A stretch of DNA of 64,000 bases from Acidobacteriota bacterium (GTDB lineage: Bacteria; Acidobacteriota; Terriglobia; Terriglobales; Acidobacteriaceae): NCBI GenBank assembly GCA_018268895.1, contig JAFDVP010000009.1, positions 280,542 to 344,541 on the forward strand, given 5' to 3'. The position numbers were made by a program, and so were the translations under genes. The notes beneath the pieces are model-generated. The model saw only the letters and a program-made list of their open reading frames with translations, did not search any database and was not told the origin of the DNA. Below are positions 38,725 to 48,062 of the stretch, piece after piece. The stretch's first letter is position 1. Every line of letters starts with the position of its first letter.

Positions 38725-38922
38725 CGTTCGTTCTGGAGTTTTGCGGCGCTTCAGGCAAACAGCAGATTCCTCCACTTCGCTGCGCTCCGGTCGGACTGAC
38801 AACCAGGAAAGAGTCTGTTGAACCAGCGATGGTACGTAGCGGTGGAAAACGTGGATGAAATGCAGACGGCGATGATGTGAGAATTGAGTCAGCCTTGAAG
38901 CGGCTTAAGGAGCACTGCATTC

Positions 38923-40389
38923 ATGCCGAATCTGCCTGACGACGACATCCGTATCCACTATCACGACGAGGTTCCGCGGGGAGCGCGGATCAAGGTCATC
39001 GGCGTGGGAGGTGGGGGAAACAACGCTGTAAACCGGATGATTGCGGCCCGCGTTGAAGGCGTTGAGTTTATCGCGGCCAATACAGACGTGCAGGCACTGA
39101 CGGTTTCAAATGCTCCGGTCAAGCTGCAGCTTGGAGTGAAGCTGACGAGCGGGCTTGGCGCGGGCGCAAACCCCGACGTGGGCAGACGTGCGGCGCTCGA
39201 GGATTCGGACAAGATTATCGAGGCCCTTGAAGGCGCGGACATGGTGTTTGTCACCGCGGGCCTGGGCGGAGGCACGGGCACTGGTGCTGCTCCGGTGATC
39301 GCCTCGCTGGCCAGCGAGATGGGAGCGCTGACGGTGGCGGTTGTCACGAGGCCCTTCGGATTTGAAGGCAAGCGCCGCATGATGCAGGCCGAACGCGGCT
39401 TGCAGGAACTGCTGGACTCGGTCGATACCGTGATTGTGATCCCGAACGAAAAGCTGCTGGCCGTAGCCAAGGATGCCGGGTTCTTCGAGAGCTTCCGCAT
39501 CGCCGACGATGTGCTGCGGCAGGGCGTCCAGGGCATTTCGGACATCATCACCATTCCCGGCGTGATCAACCGCGACTTTGCCGATGTGAAGACGACGATG
39601 GCTGGCATGGGCTATGCGGTGATGGGCACGGCGGTGCGTGCCGGGCAGAACCGCGCGGTTGAAGCCGCGATGGCGGCGATGGCCTCGCCACTGTTGGAGT
39701 CGGGCGCGATCGATGGAGCGCGAGGCATCCTGATCAACATTACGGGTTCGAGCAGCCTGAAGCTGAATGAGGTCAATGAGGCTTCCACGATCATTCAGAA
39801 TGCGGCGCATGAAGATGCCAACATCATCTTCGGCGCGGTGCAGGACGAGACCATGGGAGACGACGTGAAGATCACCGTCATTGCGACAGGTTTCAAGCAG
39901 CAGGAGATGCCGGCGCGCCGGGAGCGGATGCTGGCCGAGTCGACCCTGCCGACGATGCGCTATGAGATGCCGGTGATTGAGCCACGCGTTTCGACCCCGC
40001 GTTCGACGGCATCGATGCCAAAGTTTGCAAGTGATCCCGAGGCAGTAGCGACTCCCGTTCCATCGGTCTCCCCGGCGTATGCGGAACGGCGAGAGCCTGA
40101 GACTGCGGAACCCGAGCTGCGGCCCGTTCCCGCGTCGGTCTTTGACGATGAGTTCTTTCGCAGTACCCAGGAACGTGGAGTACCCCCATATATCGTTTCT
40201 GAAGAGGTAGTTAGGGTGGCAACAGGGGTGAAGGAAGCGGCTTACCTCCAGCACGGGGAGAGCGTCCAAGCTGATGTATCGGTTGATGCGGCCAAGGTGC
40301 CGTTTGGTGGAGCAGCAGTGCCGCTCGTTGTGGATGCCAACGAACCGGATGAGCTTGATATTCCAGCGTTTCTGCGGCGTGGCCACTAG
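38923..40389 (+). CDS. ftsZ: Cell division protein FtsZ
   Basis: FtsZ is the tubulin-like GTPase that forms the Z-ring. The 488-residue protein has [18 protein letters not shown], the tubulin signature [10 protein letters not shown] near residue 113, and the T7 loop [12 protein letters not shown] near residue 206 that completes GTP hydrolysis. After the globular part (to about 320) comes a variable Pro/Glu-rich linker of about 150 residues, longer than in E. coli, and the conserved C-terminal peptide [12 protein letters not shown] that binds FtsA. TAAGGAG lies 10 bases before the ATG. Confidence 0.97.
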   Translation: MPNLPDDDIRIHYHDEVPRGARIKVIGVGGGGNNAVNRMIAARVEGVEFIAANTDVQALTVSNAPVKLQLGVKLTSGLGAGANPDVGRRAALEDSDKIIEALEGADMVFVTAGLGGGTGTGAAPVIASLASEMGALTVAVVTRPFGFEGKRRMMQAERGLQELLDSVDTVIVIPNEKLLAVAKDAGFFESFRIADDVLRQGVQGISDIITIPGVINRDFADVKTTMAGMGYAVMGTAVRAGQNRAVEAAMAAMASPLLESGAIDGARGILINITGSSSLKLNEVNEASTIIQNAAHEDANIIFGAVQDETMGDDVKITVIATGFKQQEMPARRERMLAESTLPTMRYEMPVIEPRVSTPRSTASMPKFASDPEAVATPVPSVSPAYAERREPETAEPELRPVPASVFDDEFFRSTQERGVPPYIVSEEVVRVATGVKEAAYLQHGESVQADVSVDAAKVPFGGAAVPLVVDANEPDELDIPAFLRRGH

Positions 40390-40459
40390 TGTCGAATCTG
40401 CCCGGAGTATGGGGCAAAAGATGTATTTCCCCAGTGAGGGGATTGGGGTGGAATGAGAG

Positions 40460-40485
40460 TCTCCTGGGGTTAACCTCACAGGAGA
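40460..40485 (+). other. Hairpin upstream of the post-ftsZ PBP gene
   Basis: TCTCCTG (40460-40466) pairs with CAGGAGA (40479-40485), and the loop contains the palindrome GGTTAACC. The 3' arm holds an AGGAGA Shine-Dalgarno-like sequence. No T-run follows. Confidence 0.35.
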
Positions 40486-40538
40486 TGGCAACTTAGTTGC
40501 TCATTCAGTTTTAATGTAGGAAGAAGAGGGGTCGCCAG

Positions 40539-41795
40539 GTGTCGAAACTGTTGAGGGTCTTAGGCGTATTCCTTCTGGGCCTGGTAGTGGGTTCGGGGGT
40601 TGAGGCTTCTGCGAAGCCGTCGAGCAACGCGAAACATCACTCATCGGGTACAGCCCACACTGTTTCGAGCAGTAAGGCACGCCTAACAAAGAGATCGACG
40701 AAGACAGTAAAGGCCACTCGCAAGTCCGGCAGTCATGTGGTTGCGACGAAGGTTGTCGCCGGCAAGCGCCGCGGTGCCAAGACCAGGCTTGCCGTGCGTC
40801 GGACCCGTTATTACGAACGCTTCACGGCCAGCTCGTTTACCGACAACCTGACCCTGGGTGACGTGACCGATGGCGAAGACCCGGTGGTTCGCGCTGCGGC
40901 GATCGAAGCGCTGGGCAATATGAACGGAACCGCTGTGGCGATCGATCCATCGACTGGCCGCATTCTGGCGATGGTGAATCAGAAGCTGGCGCTGTCGCGC
41001 GGCGCGGAGCCCTGCTCGACGATCAAGCTGACGGTTGCGCTGGCGGCACTGGAAGAGGGCATCGTCAAGAAGGATACCGAGGTCAATCTCGGCGGCAGGT
41101 ATCGCCTGACGATGACGGAGGCACTGGCGCACTCCAATAATGCCTACTTCGAGACACTGGGCCGTTCGCTTGGCTTTGAACGCGTAAAGCACTATGCCAA
41201 CGAATTCGGCCTCGGCGAGCTGGCGGGATATCACATTGAAGGCGAACAACTGGGCATCTATCCCGACGAAGAGCTTCCGGCTAAGTTGGGCGGCGTAGGA
41301 AGGATGTGTTCGTTTGGCGAGGGCGTTTCGATGACTCCTCTACAGCTTGGAGCGCTGGTTTCGGCGATCGCCAACGGTGGCACGCTCTACTATCTCCAGC
41401 ATCCGGAGAATGCGATCGACATTGCGAGCTTTCAGCCGAAGGTGAAGCGGCAGTTGAACATCGCGCCGCTGATCCCGGAGATACTCGACGGCATGCAGGG
41501 CGCGGTGATGTATGGCACGGCGCGTTCACTGCGGGCCAACTTCAACCAGTTTCCGGTCATGGGCAAGACGGGCACCTGCTCGAACAACGGCACGCGCTTC
41601 GGCTGGTTCGGCTCGTACGCCGATACGCCACGGGGACGGATTGTGACGGTGATCTTCCTCGAGGGCGGCAGGCCGACCTTCGGGCCAAAGGCCGCCGAGC
41701 TAACCGGCCAGTTCTACCGTGCCTTGTGGGACAAGAGCTACTTCACTCCGAGTACGGAGCAGGCGCTGGGTGCGGTGGGCGGCGGCGCGCAGTAG
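40539..41795 (+). CDS. Penicillin-binding transpeptidase-domain protein with basic linker
   Basis: The 418-residue protein (GTG start, GAGGGG eight bases upstream) has an N-terminal signal or anchor (RVLGVFLLGLVVGSGVEASA), a 70-residue linker very rich in Lys, Arg, Ser and Thr, and a transpeptidase domain: Ser-x-x-Lys in EPCSTIKLTV (Ser near 160), SNN in AHSNNAYFE (near 198), and KTG in MGKTGTCSNN (near 343). It lacks the FtsI dimerisation domain, so it is a small D,D-transpeptidase/carboxypeptidase or a class D-like enzyme. Its place right after ftsZ suggests septal work, which is inference. Confidence 0.8.
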   Translation: MSKLLRVLGVFLLGLVVGSGVEASAKPSSNAKHHSSGTAHTVSSSKARLTKRSTKTVKATRKSGSHVVATKVVAGKRRGAKTRLAVRRTRYYERFTASSFTDNLTLGDVTDGEDPVVRAAAIEALGNMNGTAVAIDPSTGRILAMVNQKLALSRGAEPCSTIKLTVALAALEEGIVKKDTEVNLGGRYRLTMTEALAHSNNAYFETLGRSLGFERVKHYANEFGLGELAGYHIEGEQLGIYPDEELPAKLGGVGRMCSFGEGVSMTPLQLGALVSAIANGGTLYYLQHPENAIDIASFQPKVKRQLNIAPLIPEILDGMQGAVMYGTARSLRANFNQFPVMGKTGTCSNNGTRFGWFGSYADTPRGRIVTVIFLEGGRPTFGPKAAELTGQFYRALWDKSYFTPSTEQALGAVGGGAQ

Positions 41796-41853
41796 AGACA
41801 GGTGGGTCCATGTAGGCGCAGTATGGCTGGGGTGAAGGTTCGTGCAGTCCACG

Positions 41854-41893
41854 GCGAACTACAGGGATTCTTCGCCTTCGGCTCAGAATGACG
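41854..41893. repeat. Intergenic repeat, family 2 copy
   Basis: Twenty bases (41854-41873) match 7270-7289 exactly, and the element ends in the same TCAGAATGACG (41883-41893). It lies between convergent genes. Confidence 0.75.
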
Positions 41894-41931
41894 GCGGCTA
41901 TCAGTTATCGTCACAGCAATAGGGAAAAATT

Positions 41932-43317
41932 CTATCGTGCATCCGCAGAGCGCGGTGACGATAGCAGGACTGTTTTTGCGTTGAGGAACTCGCGCATCCC
42001 CGCGGCGGAGAGTTCTCGGCCGTAGCCGGAGTGTTTGACGCCGCCGAAGGGCAGGCGCGGATCGCTGGCCACCATCGCGTTCACAAAGACGGCGCCGCAC
42101 TCCAACTCGGCGACGAGGCGCTGCTGCTCGGCGGGATCCCGCGTCCACACAGAGGCGGCGAGCCCGAAGGGAGTGTCGTTGGCGATCTCAATGGCCTCGT
42201 CGAGTGAAGCGACTTTGAAGAGCATGGCGACCGGGCCGAAGAGTTCTTCCTTGTAGACGGCGCTGGTGCGCGGGACGTTGACCAGAACGGTGGGCTCGAA
42301 GTAGTTGCCGTCGCCGAGCATACGTTCTCCGCCGGTGAGCACGCGAGCGCCCGACGTGGTCGCCGCTTTGACCTGTGCTTCCAGCTCCTCGGCGATCTTT
42401 GCCGTGGCGAGCGGGCCTACGTCGGTGGTCTCCTTCATGGGGTCGCCGATCTTCATGGCCTCCATGCCGGCGACGAAGCCGGACTCAAACTCCGCATAGA
42501 TGGACTCGTGAACGATGAAGCGCTTGGCGGCGATGCAGGACTGACCGCTGTTGACCAGGCGCGCGCGAACGGCCGTCTCGATTGCGGTGGCGAGGTCGGC
42601 CGAGGGCATGACGATGAAGGGATCGGAGCCGCCGAGCTCGAGCACGGATTTCTTGATGAGCCAGCCTGCCTGCGCCGCGATGGCACGCCCGGCGGGCTCG
42701 GAGCCGGTGAGGGTGACGGCGGCGACGCGTGGGTCGGAGAGGACGCGCTCGACCTGGCGCGATTCGATCAGCAGTGCCTGGAAGGTTCCGCGGGGAAAGC
42801 CCGCGCGGCGAACCAGCGACTCGATCGCGAGCGCGCATTGGGGAACATTCGACGAGTGCTTGAGGAGGCCCACGTTGCCCGCCATCAGCGCCGGGGCGAG
42901 GAAGCGGAAGACCTGCCAGAAGGGAAAGTTCCAGGGCATGACGGCGAGGACGACGCCGAGCGGGTCCCAGCGAACGTAGCTCTGGTTCTCAGTGGGGATG
43001 GCCTCGGGCGCGAGGATGCGTGCTGCGTTTTCGGCGTAGTAGCGGCAGGCGGTGGCGCACTTGGCGATCTCCTGCCGCGAGGCGTGAATGGGCTTGCCCA
43101 TCTCGAGCGTGATGGTCTGGGCGAGGTCGTTGACCTCCTCATCGAGCAGGTGGGCGAGCTTCCGCATGCAGAGGGCGCGGTGCTCGAGCGGGACCGCGGC
43201 GTATTCACGAAAGGCCTGGTGGGCCAGCGCGATCTTTTCGAGGAAGGCCTCTTCGGTAAGAGGCTCGAAGCTGCGAAGGAGCTTGCCGTTGGCGGGATTG
43301 ATGGATTCGATGGCCAT
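41932..43317 (-). CDS. NAD(P)-dependent succinate-semialdehyde dehydrogenase family
   Basis: The 461-residue aldehyde dehydrogenase starts MAIESINPANGKLL; a 131-residue frame extension upstream is not protein-like and is dropped. Landmarks are MPWNFPFWQVFRFLAPALMAGN, LTGSEPAGRAIA, the catalytic Glu in VLELGGSDPF near residue 230, and the catalytic Cys in NSGQSCIAAKRF near residue 265. Length and motifs match short GabD1-like enzymes that oxidise succinate semialdehyde to succinate. No GABA transaminase gene is adjacent, so substrate is inferred from family only. Confidence 0.88.
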   Translation of the reverse strand: MAIESINPANGKLLRSFEPLTEEAFLEKIALAHQAFREYAAVPLEHRALCMRKLAHLLDEEVNDLAQTITLEMGKPIHASRQEIAKCATACRYYAENAARILAPEAIPTENQSYVRWDPLGVVLAVMPWNFPFWQVFRFLAPALMAGNVGLLKHSSNVPQCALAIESLVRRAGFPRGTFQALLIESRQVERVLSDPRVAAVTLTGSEPAGRAIAAQAGWLIKKSVLELGGSDPFIVMPSADLATAIETAVRARLVNSGQSCIAAKRFIVHESIYAEFESGFVAGMEAMKIGDPMKETTDVGPLATAKIAEELEAQVKAATTSGARVLTGGERMLGDGNYFEPTVLVNVPRTSAVYKEELFGPVAMLFKVASLDEAIEIANDTPFGLAASVWTRDPAEQQRLVAELECGAVFVNAMVASDPRLPFGGVKHSGYGRELSAAGMREFLNAKTVLLSSPRSADAR

Positions 43318-43548
43318 ACGCCTGTGAGCCAGCTTAGCAAAGATGGGTCGGTCCTTTCCGAAAACCGGATTGCGCTTTGCGCGATGATCCCACCTTCGCG
43401 ATGATGAAACCGCCGCGAAGATGGGCACCCGCAATTGGCGGCAGAGAGGCACATCTCCTGCGAAGTGCCTGTGAAATAATCGGGGATATCCTTTTGAGTG
43501 CCGTGCGCGTGAGGTGTTTCCGGGCGCGCGGCGGCGATGCGGGGCCGA

Positions 43549-44022
43549 ATGCAGGGCAATCCAGAGTTCATGAAGCAGGCGATTGAACTGGCGACCGGGA
43601 ATGTCACCTCCGGTCGCGGTGGCCCGTTTGGCGCGGTGATTGTGCGCGACGGCGCGGTGATCGCCACCGGCGTGAACCAGGTGACGGCAACCAACGATCC
43701 CACGGCGCACGCCGAGGTAGTGGCGATCCGCAACGCCTGCGCGGCGATCAAGGATTTCAGCCTCAACGGATGCACGATCTATACGAGCTGCGAGCCCTGC
43801 CCCATGTGCCTGGCTGCAATCTCATGGTCCCGCATGGAGAAGATCTTTTACTGCGCCACGGCGGCCGATGCGGCAGCCGCGGGCTTTGATGATGCGTTTT
43901 TGTATGACGAGCTGAGAAAGCACATTGGAAAGCGGAAGATTCCCGAGCAGAGGCTGCTTGCCGAGCGTGCGACCGAGAGCTTCGAGGCATGGCGCAAATA
44001 CGAGACACGAGTACGTTACTAA
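43549..44022 (+). CDS. guaD: Guanine deaminase (cytidine-deaminase fold)
   Basis: GuaD converts guanine to xanthine. The 157-residue product has RGGPFGAVIVRDG, the zinc site TAHAEVVAIRNAC near residue 55 with PCPMCLAAI near residue 85, and the family C-terminal AGFDDAFLYDEL and FEAWRKYETRVRY. Its pattern, including the TNDPTAHAEV stretch and the aromatic C-terminus, resembles Bacillus GuaD more than TadA. ATG 43549 (MQGNPEFMKQAIE) is preferred; ATG 43537 is four codons earlier. The gene diverges from the dehydrogenase and is 14 bases upstream of hom. Confidence 0.85.
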   Translation: MQGNPEFMKQAIELATGNVTSGRGGPFGAVIVRDGAVIATGVNQVTATNDPTAHAEVVAIRNACAAIKDFSLNGCTIYTSCEPCPMCLAAISWSRMEKIFYCATAADAAAAGFDDAFLYDELRKHIGKRKIPEQRLLAERATESFEAWRKYETRVRY

Positions 44023-44036
44023 GACGACAGGCGAGG

Positions 44037-45350
44037 ATGATGACGACAAAGAAGCTGACGAAGGTTGCGGCGAAGAAGGCGGATGGCGTGGTGAAGGTTG
44101 CACTGCTTGGGTTCGGGACCGTGGGAAGCTCGGTGGCGAAGGTCCTGGCCGAATCGAAGTTTCCCGGCATCGCGCTGACGCATATCTACAACCGAGGCGT
44201 CGAGCGGAAGAAGTCTTCGCCCGCTGCGAAGTTTGTTCCGTCGACGGCGGTGTGGACCGAGAACGTCGACGATGTGTTGAAGTCGAACGTCGATGTGGTG
44301 ATTGAGTTGATGGGCGGCCTGAATCCCGTGGAGGGGTGGCTGAAGAAGGCGATGGCCTCGGGCAAACATGTGGTGACGGCAAACAAGCAGTTGATCGCGT
44401 ACCGCGGCGTGGCCTTGCAGAAGCTGGCGGCCCAGAACGGCGTTCAGCTTGTCTACGGTGCAGCGGTGGCTGGCGGGGTGCCGGTGATTCCGGGCATACG
44501 GCAGGGACTGGGCGGCGACAAGATGGTGCGTCTGAGCGGCATCGTGAACGGCACCTGCAACTACATCCTGAGCCGCATGGAGGCGGGGGCGGAGTATGCG
44601 ACGGTGCTCAAGGACGCGCAGGGACTTGGGTATGCGGAGGCGAACCCCTCGGCGGACGTGGATGGATTCGATGCGCGCGCGAAGCTCTGCATCCTGTCGC
44701 GGATCGCGCTTCACGCCGAGCTGAACCCGGATGAGGTAGCGACGCAGACGATCTCGAACGTCGAAGCGATCGACTTCGTTTATGCGAAAGAGCTGAACTG
44801 CACGATCCGGCAGGTTTCGCGCGCACAGGTGGAAGGGGCGCTGGTGCATGCTCGGGTGGCTCCGATGCTGGTTCCGCTGAGTTCGCCGATGGCGTGGTCG
44901 CACGGGACGCAGAACATGGTGGTGACGAGCGGAAGGTTCGGCGGCGACGTGGTGTTCTCGGGCCACGGCGCGGGCGGAGAGCCTACAGCCGTCGCGGTAG
45001 TCTCGGATCTGCTGGCGGTGTCGCAGGGAGCGAAGGCGGTCGAGCTGCCGGTGCGCAAGCGCCAGGTGACGGGCGAGTTTCTTGCGCCGCACTACCTGCG
45101 CTTTGTCGTGGACGATAAGCCGGGAATCGTGTCGTCGATCGCGGGTGCGCTGGCGAAGGTGGGAGCGAACATCGATTCGCTGCTGCAGCGGCCGGGGTAC
45201 CCGAAGCACAAGTTGCCGTTCGTGGTGACGACGGAACCGTGCCTGACAGGGACGATCGAGCGGGCGATGAAGAGCATCGGCAAGCTGGACTGCATGCTGG
45301 AGAGGCCGCTGACGTTGCAGATGCTTGTGGCTGAGGACACGGCGGAGTAG
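44037..45350 (+). CDS. hom: Homoserine dehydrogenase
   Basis: Hom reduces aspartate semialdehyde to homoserine, the branch to threonine and methionine. The product (437 residues from ATG 44037) starts with a basic stretch and then VKVALLGFGTVGSSVAKVL (NAD-binding), ELMGGLNPVEGWLKKAM, VVTANKQLIAYRG, the GTCNYILSRM segment, and GLGYAEANPSADVDGFDARAK in two parts near residue 205. A C-terminal ACT domain (HYLRFVVDDKPGIVSSIAGA, about 355-437) indicates feedback control, usually by threonine. GGCGAGG sits directly before the ATG pair. Homoserine also feeds the PLP enzyme family found at 52829-53953. Confidence 0.93.
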   Translation: MMTTKKLTKVAAKKADGVVKVALLGFGTVGSSVAKVLAESKFPGIALTHIYNRGVERKKSSPAAKFVPSTAVWTENVDDVLKSNVDVVIELMGGLNPVEGWLKKAMASGKHVVTANKQLIAYRGVALQKLAAQNGVQLVYGAAVAGGVPVIPGIRQGLGGDKMVRLSGIVNGTCNYILSRMEAGAEYATVLKDAQGLGYAEANPSADVDGFDARAKLCILSRIALHAELNPDEVATQTISNVEAIDFVYAKELNCTIRQVSRAQVEGALVHARVAPMLVPLSSPMAWSHGTQNMVVTSGRFGGDVVFSGHGAGGEPTAVAVVSDLLAVSQGAKAVELPVRKRQVTGEFLAPHYLRFVVDDKPGIVSSIAGALAKVGANIDSLLQRPGYPKHKLPFVVTTEPCLTGTIERAMKSIGKLDCMLERPLTLQMLVAEDTAE

Positions 45351-45393
45351 GCTGCGCAGCTGTTTGTGCCGGACTCAGGATGACGATCGTCGC

Positions 45394-45966
45394 CTATGCA
45401 GATGTACGCAAAGCGTAAAAGCTGAGCGCCGCGTCTCCCTGCTTGAGAACGCGGACACGTTCCAACGCGCCGTATCGTTCCGCCAGCTCCATCTTGCTGC
45501 GATGCTCCGCGATTACGCGGGCATCTTCGGCCAGAATTGCCTGCCCGCGCGTACCTCCAAGAAATTCCAGAGTGCGCGCGTATTCTGCCTCGGCATCGTA
45601 TGGAGGATCGAGAAAGACGAGGTCTGTCACTGTTCCGCGCCTGGCCAGATTTTCAAGAAGCGCCATGGCACTGCGTTCTTCCACCATGCACCCGGACGAG
45701 ATCTTCAGCGCACGAAGGTTTTCGCGAATGGCTTTTGCGGCCGCCGGAGCGTTCTCTGCAAACCACACGAACGTGGCCCCACGGCTGAGTGCCTCGATGC
45801 CTACCGCTCCGGTGCCTGCGTAGAGGTCCAAAAACTTTGCGCCCTCGACGCGCGGCGCAATCACGTTAAACAGCGTCTCGCGCAGACGGTCGCTCGTCGG
45901 CCTTGTCTCTATGCCTCGCGGCGCCGACAGCAATCGCGACCTGTACCTCCCTGCAACAACTCGCAT
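45394..45966 (-). CDS. rsmD: 16S rRNA (guanine-966-N2)-methyltransferase
   Basis: RsmD methylates N2 of G966 in 16S rRNA during 30S assembly. The 190-residue product begins MRVVAGRYRSRLL, as in homologues; GGAGG is about nine bases upstream of ATG 45966. Motifs are TRPTSDRLRETLFNV, the SAM loop LDLYAGTGAVGIEALSRG, and the catalytic DPPY in VFLDPPYDAE. An open frame upstream of the chosen start overlaps the divergent site-2-protease gene and is ignored. Confidence 0.92.
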   Translation of the reverse strand: MRVVAGRYRSRLLSAPRGIETRPTSDRLRETLFNVIAPRVEGAKFLDLYAGTGAVGIEALSRGATFVWFAENAPAAAKAIRENLRALKISSGCMVEERSAMALLENLARRGTVTDLVFLDPPYDAEAEYARTLEFLGGTRGQAILAEDARVIAEHRSKMELAERYGALERVRVLKQGDAALSFYALRTSA

Positions 45967-46006
45967 CTTCCGTTCCTCCACCCACCCTGCGCATACAATG
46001 ATAAGC

Positions 46007-47122
46007 ATGCGCGGGTGGTCCTTTTCGATCGGCAGGCTTCTTGGTGTGGAGATTCGCATTCACACGTTCTTCCTTCTGCTGCTCGGTCTTGCCATCAGCT
46101 ACTCTTCTGTTTCAGGAGCCTCGGGCAGCAGGGGCTTCGGCTTGTGGCTGATTCTTTTTTTCGCTGTCGTCGCACGCGAGATCGCACGCGCAGTTGCCGC
46201 TGCATGGTTTGGGCTGGAGCTGCGCAGCGTTCTCCTGTTGCCAACCGGCGGCCTGCAACAGTACGCCACCCCTGAAGCGACGGACCGCGCCGCTACGCCT
46301 GAGATCGGCAAGCGGCTGGGCATCGTCGGCCCGCTGACCAACCTTCTCGTCGGCTTTGTACTCGGCGCGGTGATTGTCACGGTCGCTCCCGAAATCAACC
46401 TGCTTGAAAAGCCGTGGATGACTCCGGCGCACCTGATTCGCGCCATGGTTTGGATCAACCTTCTGCTTGCTGCCATTAACCTGCTTCCCGCCGCTCCGCT
46501 AGACGGAGGCCGCATCTTCCGCGGCGAGTTCGCGCGCAATCATGGCGTTCTCAAAGGCACACGCGCCGCCGCCGGTCTCGGCCAGATCCTCGGCATCCTG
46601 CTCGCCATCGCCGGATGCATTCTGCCCAACATGTGGCTCATCATGCTCGGCGGCTTCGTCTTCATCGGCGCACATATGGACGATGCTACGATGCTTCTCT
46701 CGAACGAGAACGATCCGGTGAGGATGCGCGACGTGATGCTGACGAACTTCAGCACGCTCTCGGCGTCGGACACGCTCGAAGAGGCGTTGCAAAGTTCCGT
46801 ACATACGCTACAGGATGTCTTCCCTGTGGTGCGCGGAGGAAATCTCGTCGGCGCCGTCTCACGTCAGAACATCGTCGAAGCGCTCCAGGCCGAAGGCAAT
46901 GGCTACATTCAGGGCGTCATGACGCGCTCGTTCCAGACCGCGCAGTCCGACGACTCGCTCGTCACCACGCTGCGCCGCATCATGGCCGGACAGGGCGCAC
47001 AGCTTGTTCCCGTACTCGACGGCGACCGCATCGTCGGCATCATCACACCGCAGAACCTCGCCCACTCCATGGGCCTGCTCAACGCCCGCCGCCGCCTGAC
47101 CCAGCAGCAGCGCGAGGACTGA
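46007..47122 (+). CDS. Site-2-protease (M50) homologue with CBS pair, predicted inactive
   Basis: The 371-residue protein (ATG 46007; ATG 45998 is three codons earlier) has the M50B layout: GWSFSIGRLLGVEIRIH, six membrane helices, NLLPAAPLDGGRIFRG near residue 165, and two CBS domains (VRMRDVMLTNFSTLSA onward, about 240-360) that usually bind adenine nucleotides. In active relatives the second helix carries HExxH; here it reads VAREIARAVAAAWFG (codons CGC GAG ATC GCA CGC), so both zinc histidines are Arg while Glu and the Asp of PLDGG remain. It cannot bind zinc in the usual way. It may be a regulatory or substrate-binding pseudoprotease. It diverges from rsmD and precedes rsmI by six bases. 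Confidence 0.85.
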   Translation: MRGWSFSIGRLLGVEIRIHTFFLLLLGLAISYSSVSGASGSRGFGLWLILFFAVVAREIARAVAAAWFGLELRSVLLLPTGGLQQYATPEATDRAATPEIGKRLGIVGPLTNLLVGFVLGAVIVTVAPEINLLEKPWMTPAHLIRAMVWINLLLAAINLLPAAPLDGGRIFRGEFARNHGVLKGTRAAAGLGQILGILLAIAGCILPNMWLIMLGGFVFIGAHMDDATMLLSNENDPVRMRDVMLTNFSTLSASDTLEEALQSSVHTLQDVFPVVRGGNLVGAVSRQNIVEALQAEGNGYIQGVMTRSFQTAQSDDSLVTTLRRIMAGQGAQLVPVLDGDRIVGIITPQNLAHSMGLLNARRRLTQQQRED

Positions 47123-47128
47123 CCTCTT

Positions 47129-48004
47129 ATGTCCTCCACAGGCGAACACGATGGCCCCATTGCCCCCGGCCTCTATCTCGTCGCCACGCCGATCGGCAAT
47201 CTCGAAGACATCACCCTGCGCGCGCTGCGCATCCTGCGTTCAGTCGACCGCATCGCCTGCGAGGACACGCGCCAGACTCAAAAGCTGCTCAACCACTTCG
47301 GAATCACGACGCCCACGGTCAGCTACCACCTGCACAACGAAGGCACGCGTGCAGAAGAGCTTCTAGCGCAGTTGAAGCAGGGTGTGCGCATCGCCGTCGT
47401 CTCCGATGCAGGAACACCCGGCATCGCCGACCCCGGCCACGAGATCGCCACCGCGGCCATCGCGGCAGGCATCGCCGTCTTCTCCATCCCCGGAGCCAAC
47501 GCCGCCATCAACGCACTCGTCGCAAGCGGCCTGTCGACGGAAGTCTTTACCTTCCACGGCTTCCTTCCTTCAAAAGAAGGACAGCGCAAGACCGCGCTCG
47601 AACAACTGCCGCGCGACCATGCCACTCATATTTTTTACGAGGCCCCGCATCGCATCCTCGACACCCTCGCCGACATCGAGGCAATCTTCGGCCCCGCGCA
47701 GCCAGCCGTCGTCGCACGCGAGTTGACCAAGCTCCACGAAGAGTTTCTGCGCGGCACGGTTCAAGAACTGCGCAAGCAACTTTTCTCCCGCGCAGCGGTC
47801 CGCGGCGAGATCGTGCTGCTTTTTTCACCTGTCCAAAGGGAAGCGGCAACTCCCGCGCGAAGCATCGCCGCCGAAGTATCGACCCTTATGCAATCAGAAT
47901 TTCTATCGGAAAAAGACGCGCTCAAACGAGTGGCTCGCGAGCGAGGCATTGGCAAAAGCGAAGCCTACCGCGAGCTCCAGCGCGACCAGAACCGCAAGCG
48001 TTAG
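47129..48004 (+). CDS. rsmI: 16S rRNA (cytidine-1402-2'-O)-methyltransferase
   Basis: RsmI 2'-O-methylates C1402, the nucleotide whose base RsmH modifies. The 291-residue protein has LYLVATPIGNLEDITLRAL, IACEDTRQTQKLLNHFGI, VVSDAGTPGIADPG, IPGANAAINALVASGL, and HGFLPSK, all standard for the tetrapyrrole-methylase fold of this family, and a C-terminal KDALKRVARERGIGKSEAYRE helix. It follows the CBS-protease homologue by six bases and probably shares its transcript. Confidence 0.95.
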   Translation: MSSTGEHDGPIAPGLYLVATPIGNLEDITLRALRILRSVDRIACEDTRQTQKLLNHFGITTPTVSYHLHNEGTRAEELLAQLKQGVRIAVVSDAGTPGIADPGHEIATAAIAAGIAVFSIPGANAAINALVASGLSTEVFTFHGFLPSKEGQRKTALEQLPRDHATHIFYEAPHRILDTLADIEAIFGPAQPAVVARELTKLHEEFLRGTVQELRKQLFSRAAVRGEIVLLFSPVQREAATPARSIAAEVSTLMQSEFLSEKDALKRVARERGIGKSEAYRELQRDQNRKR

Positions 48005-48062
48005 TCCCGAACCATCTCCAAGGCGTCATTCTCAGCTCCAGCCTCTCGGCTGGCACAGGAAC

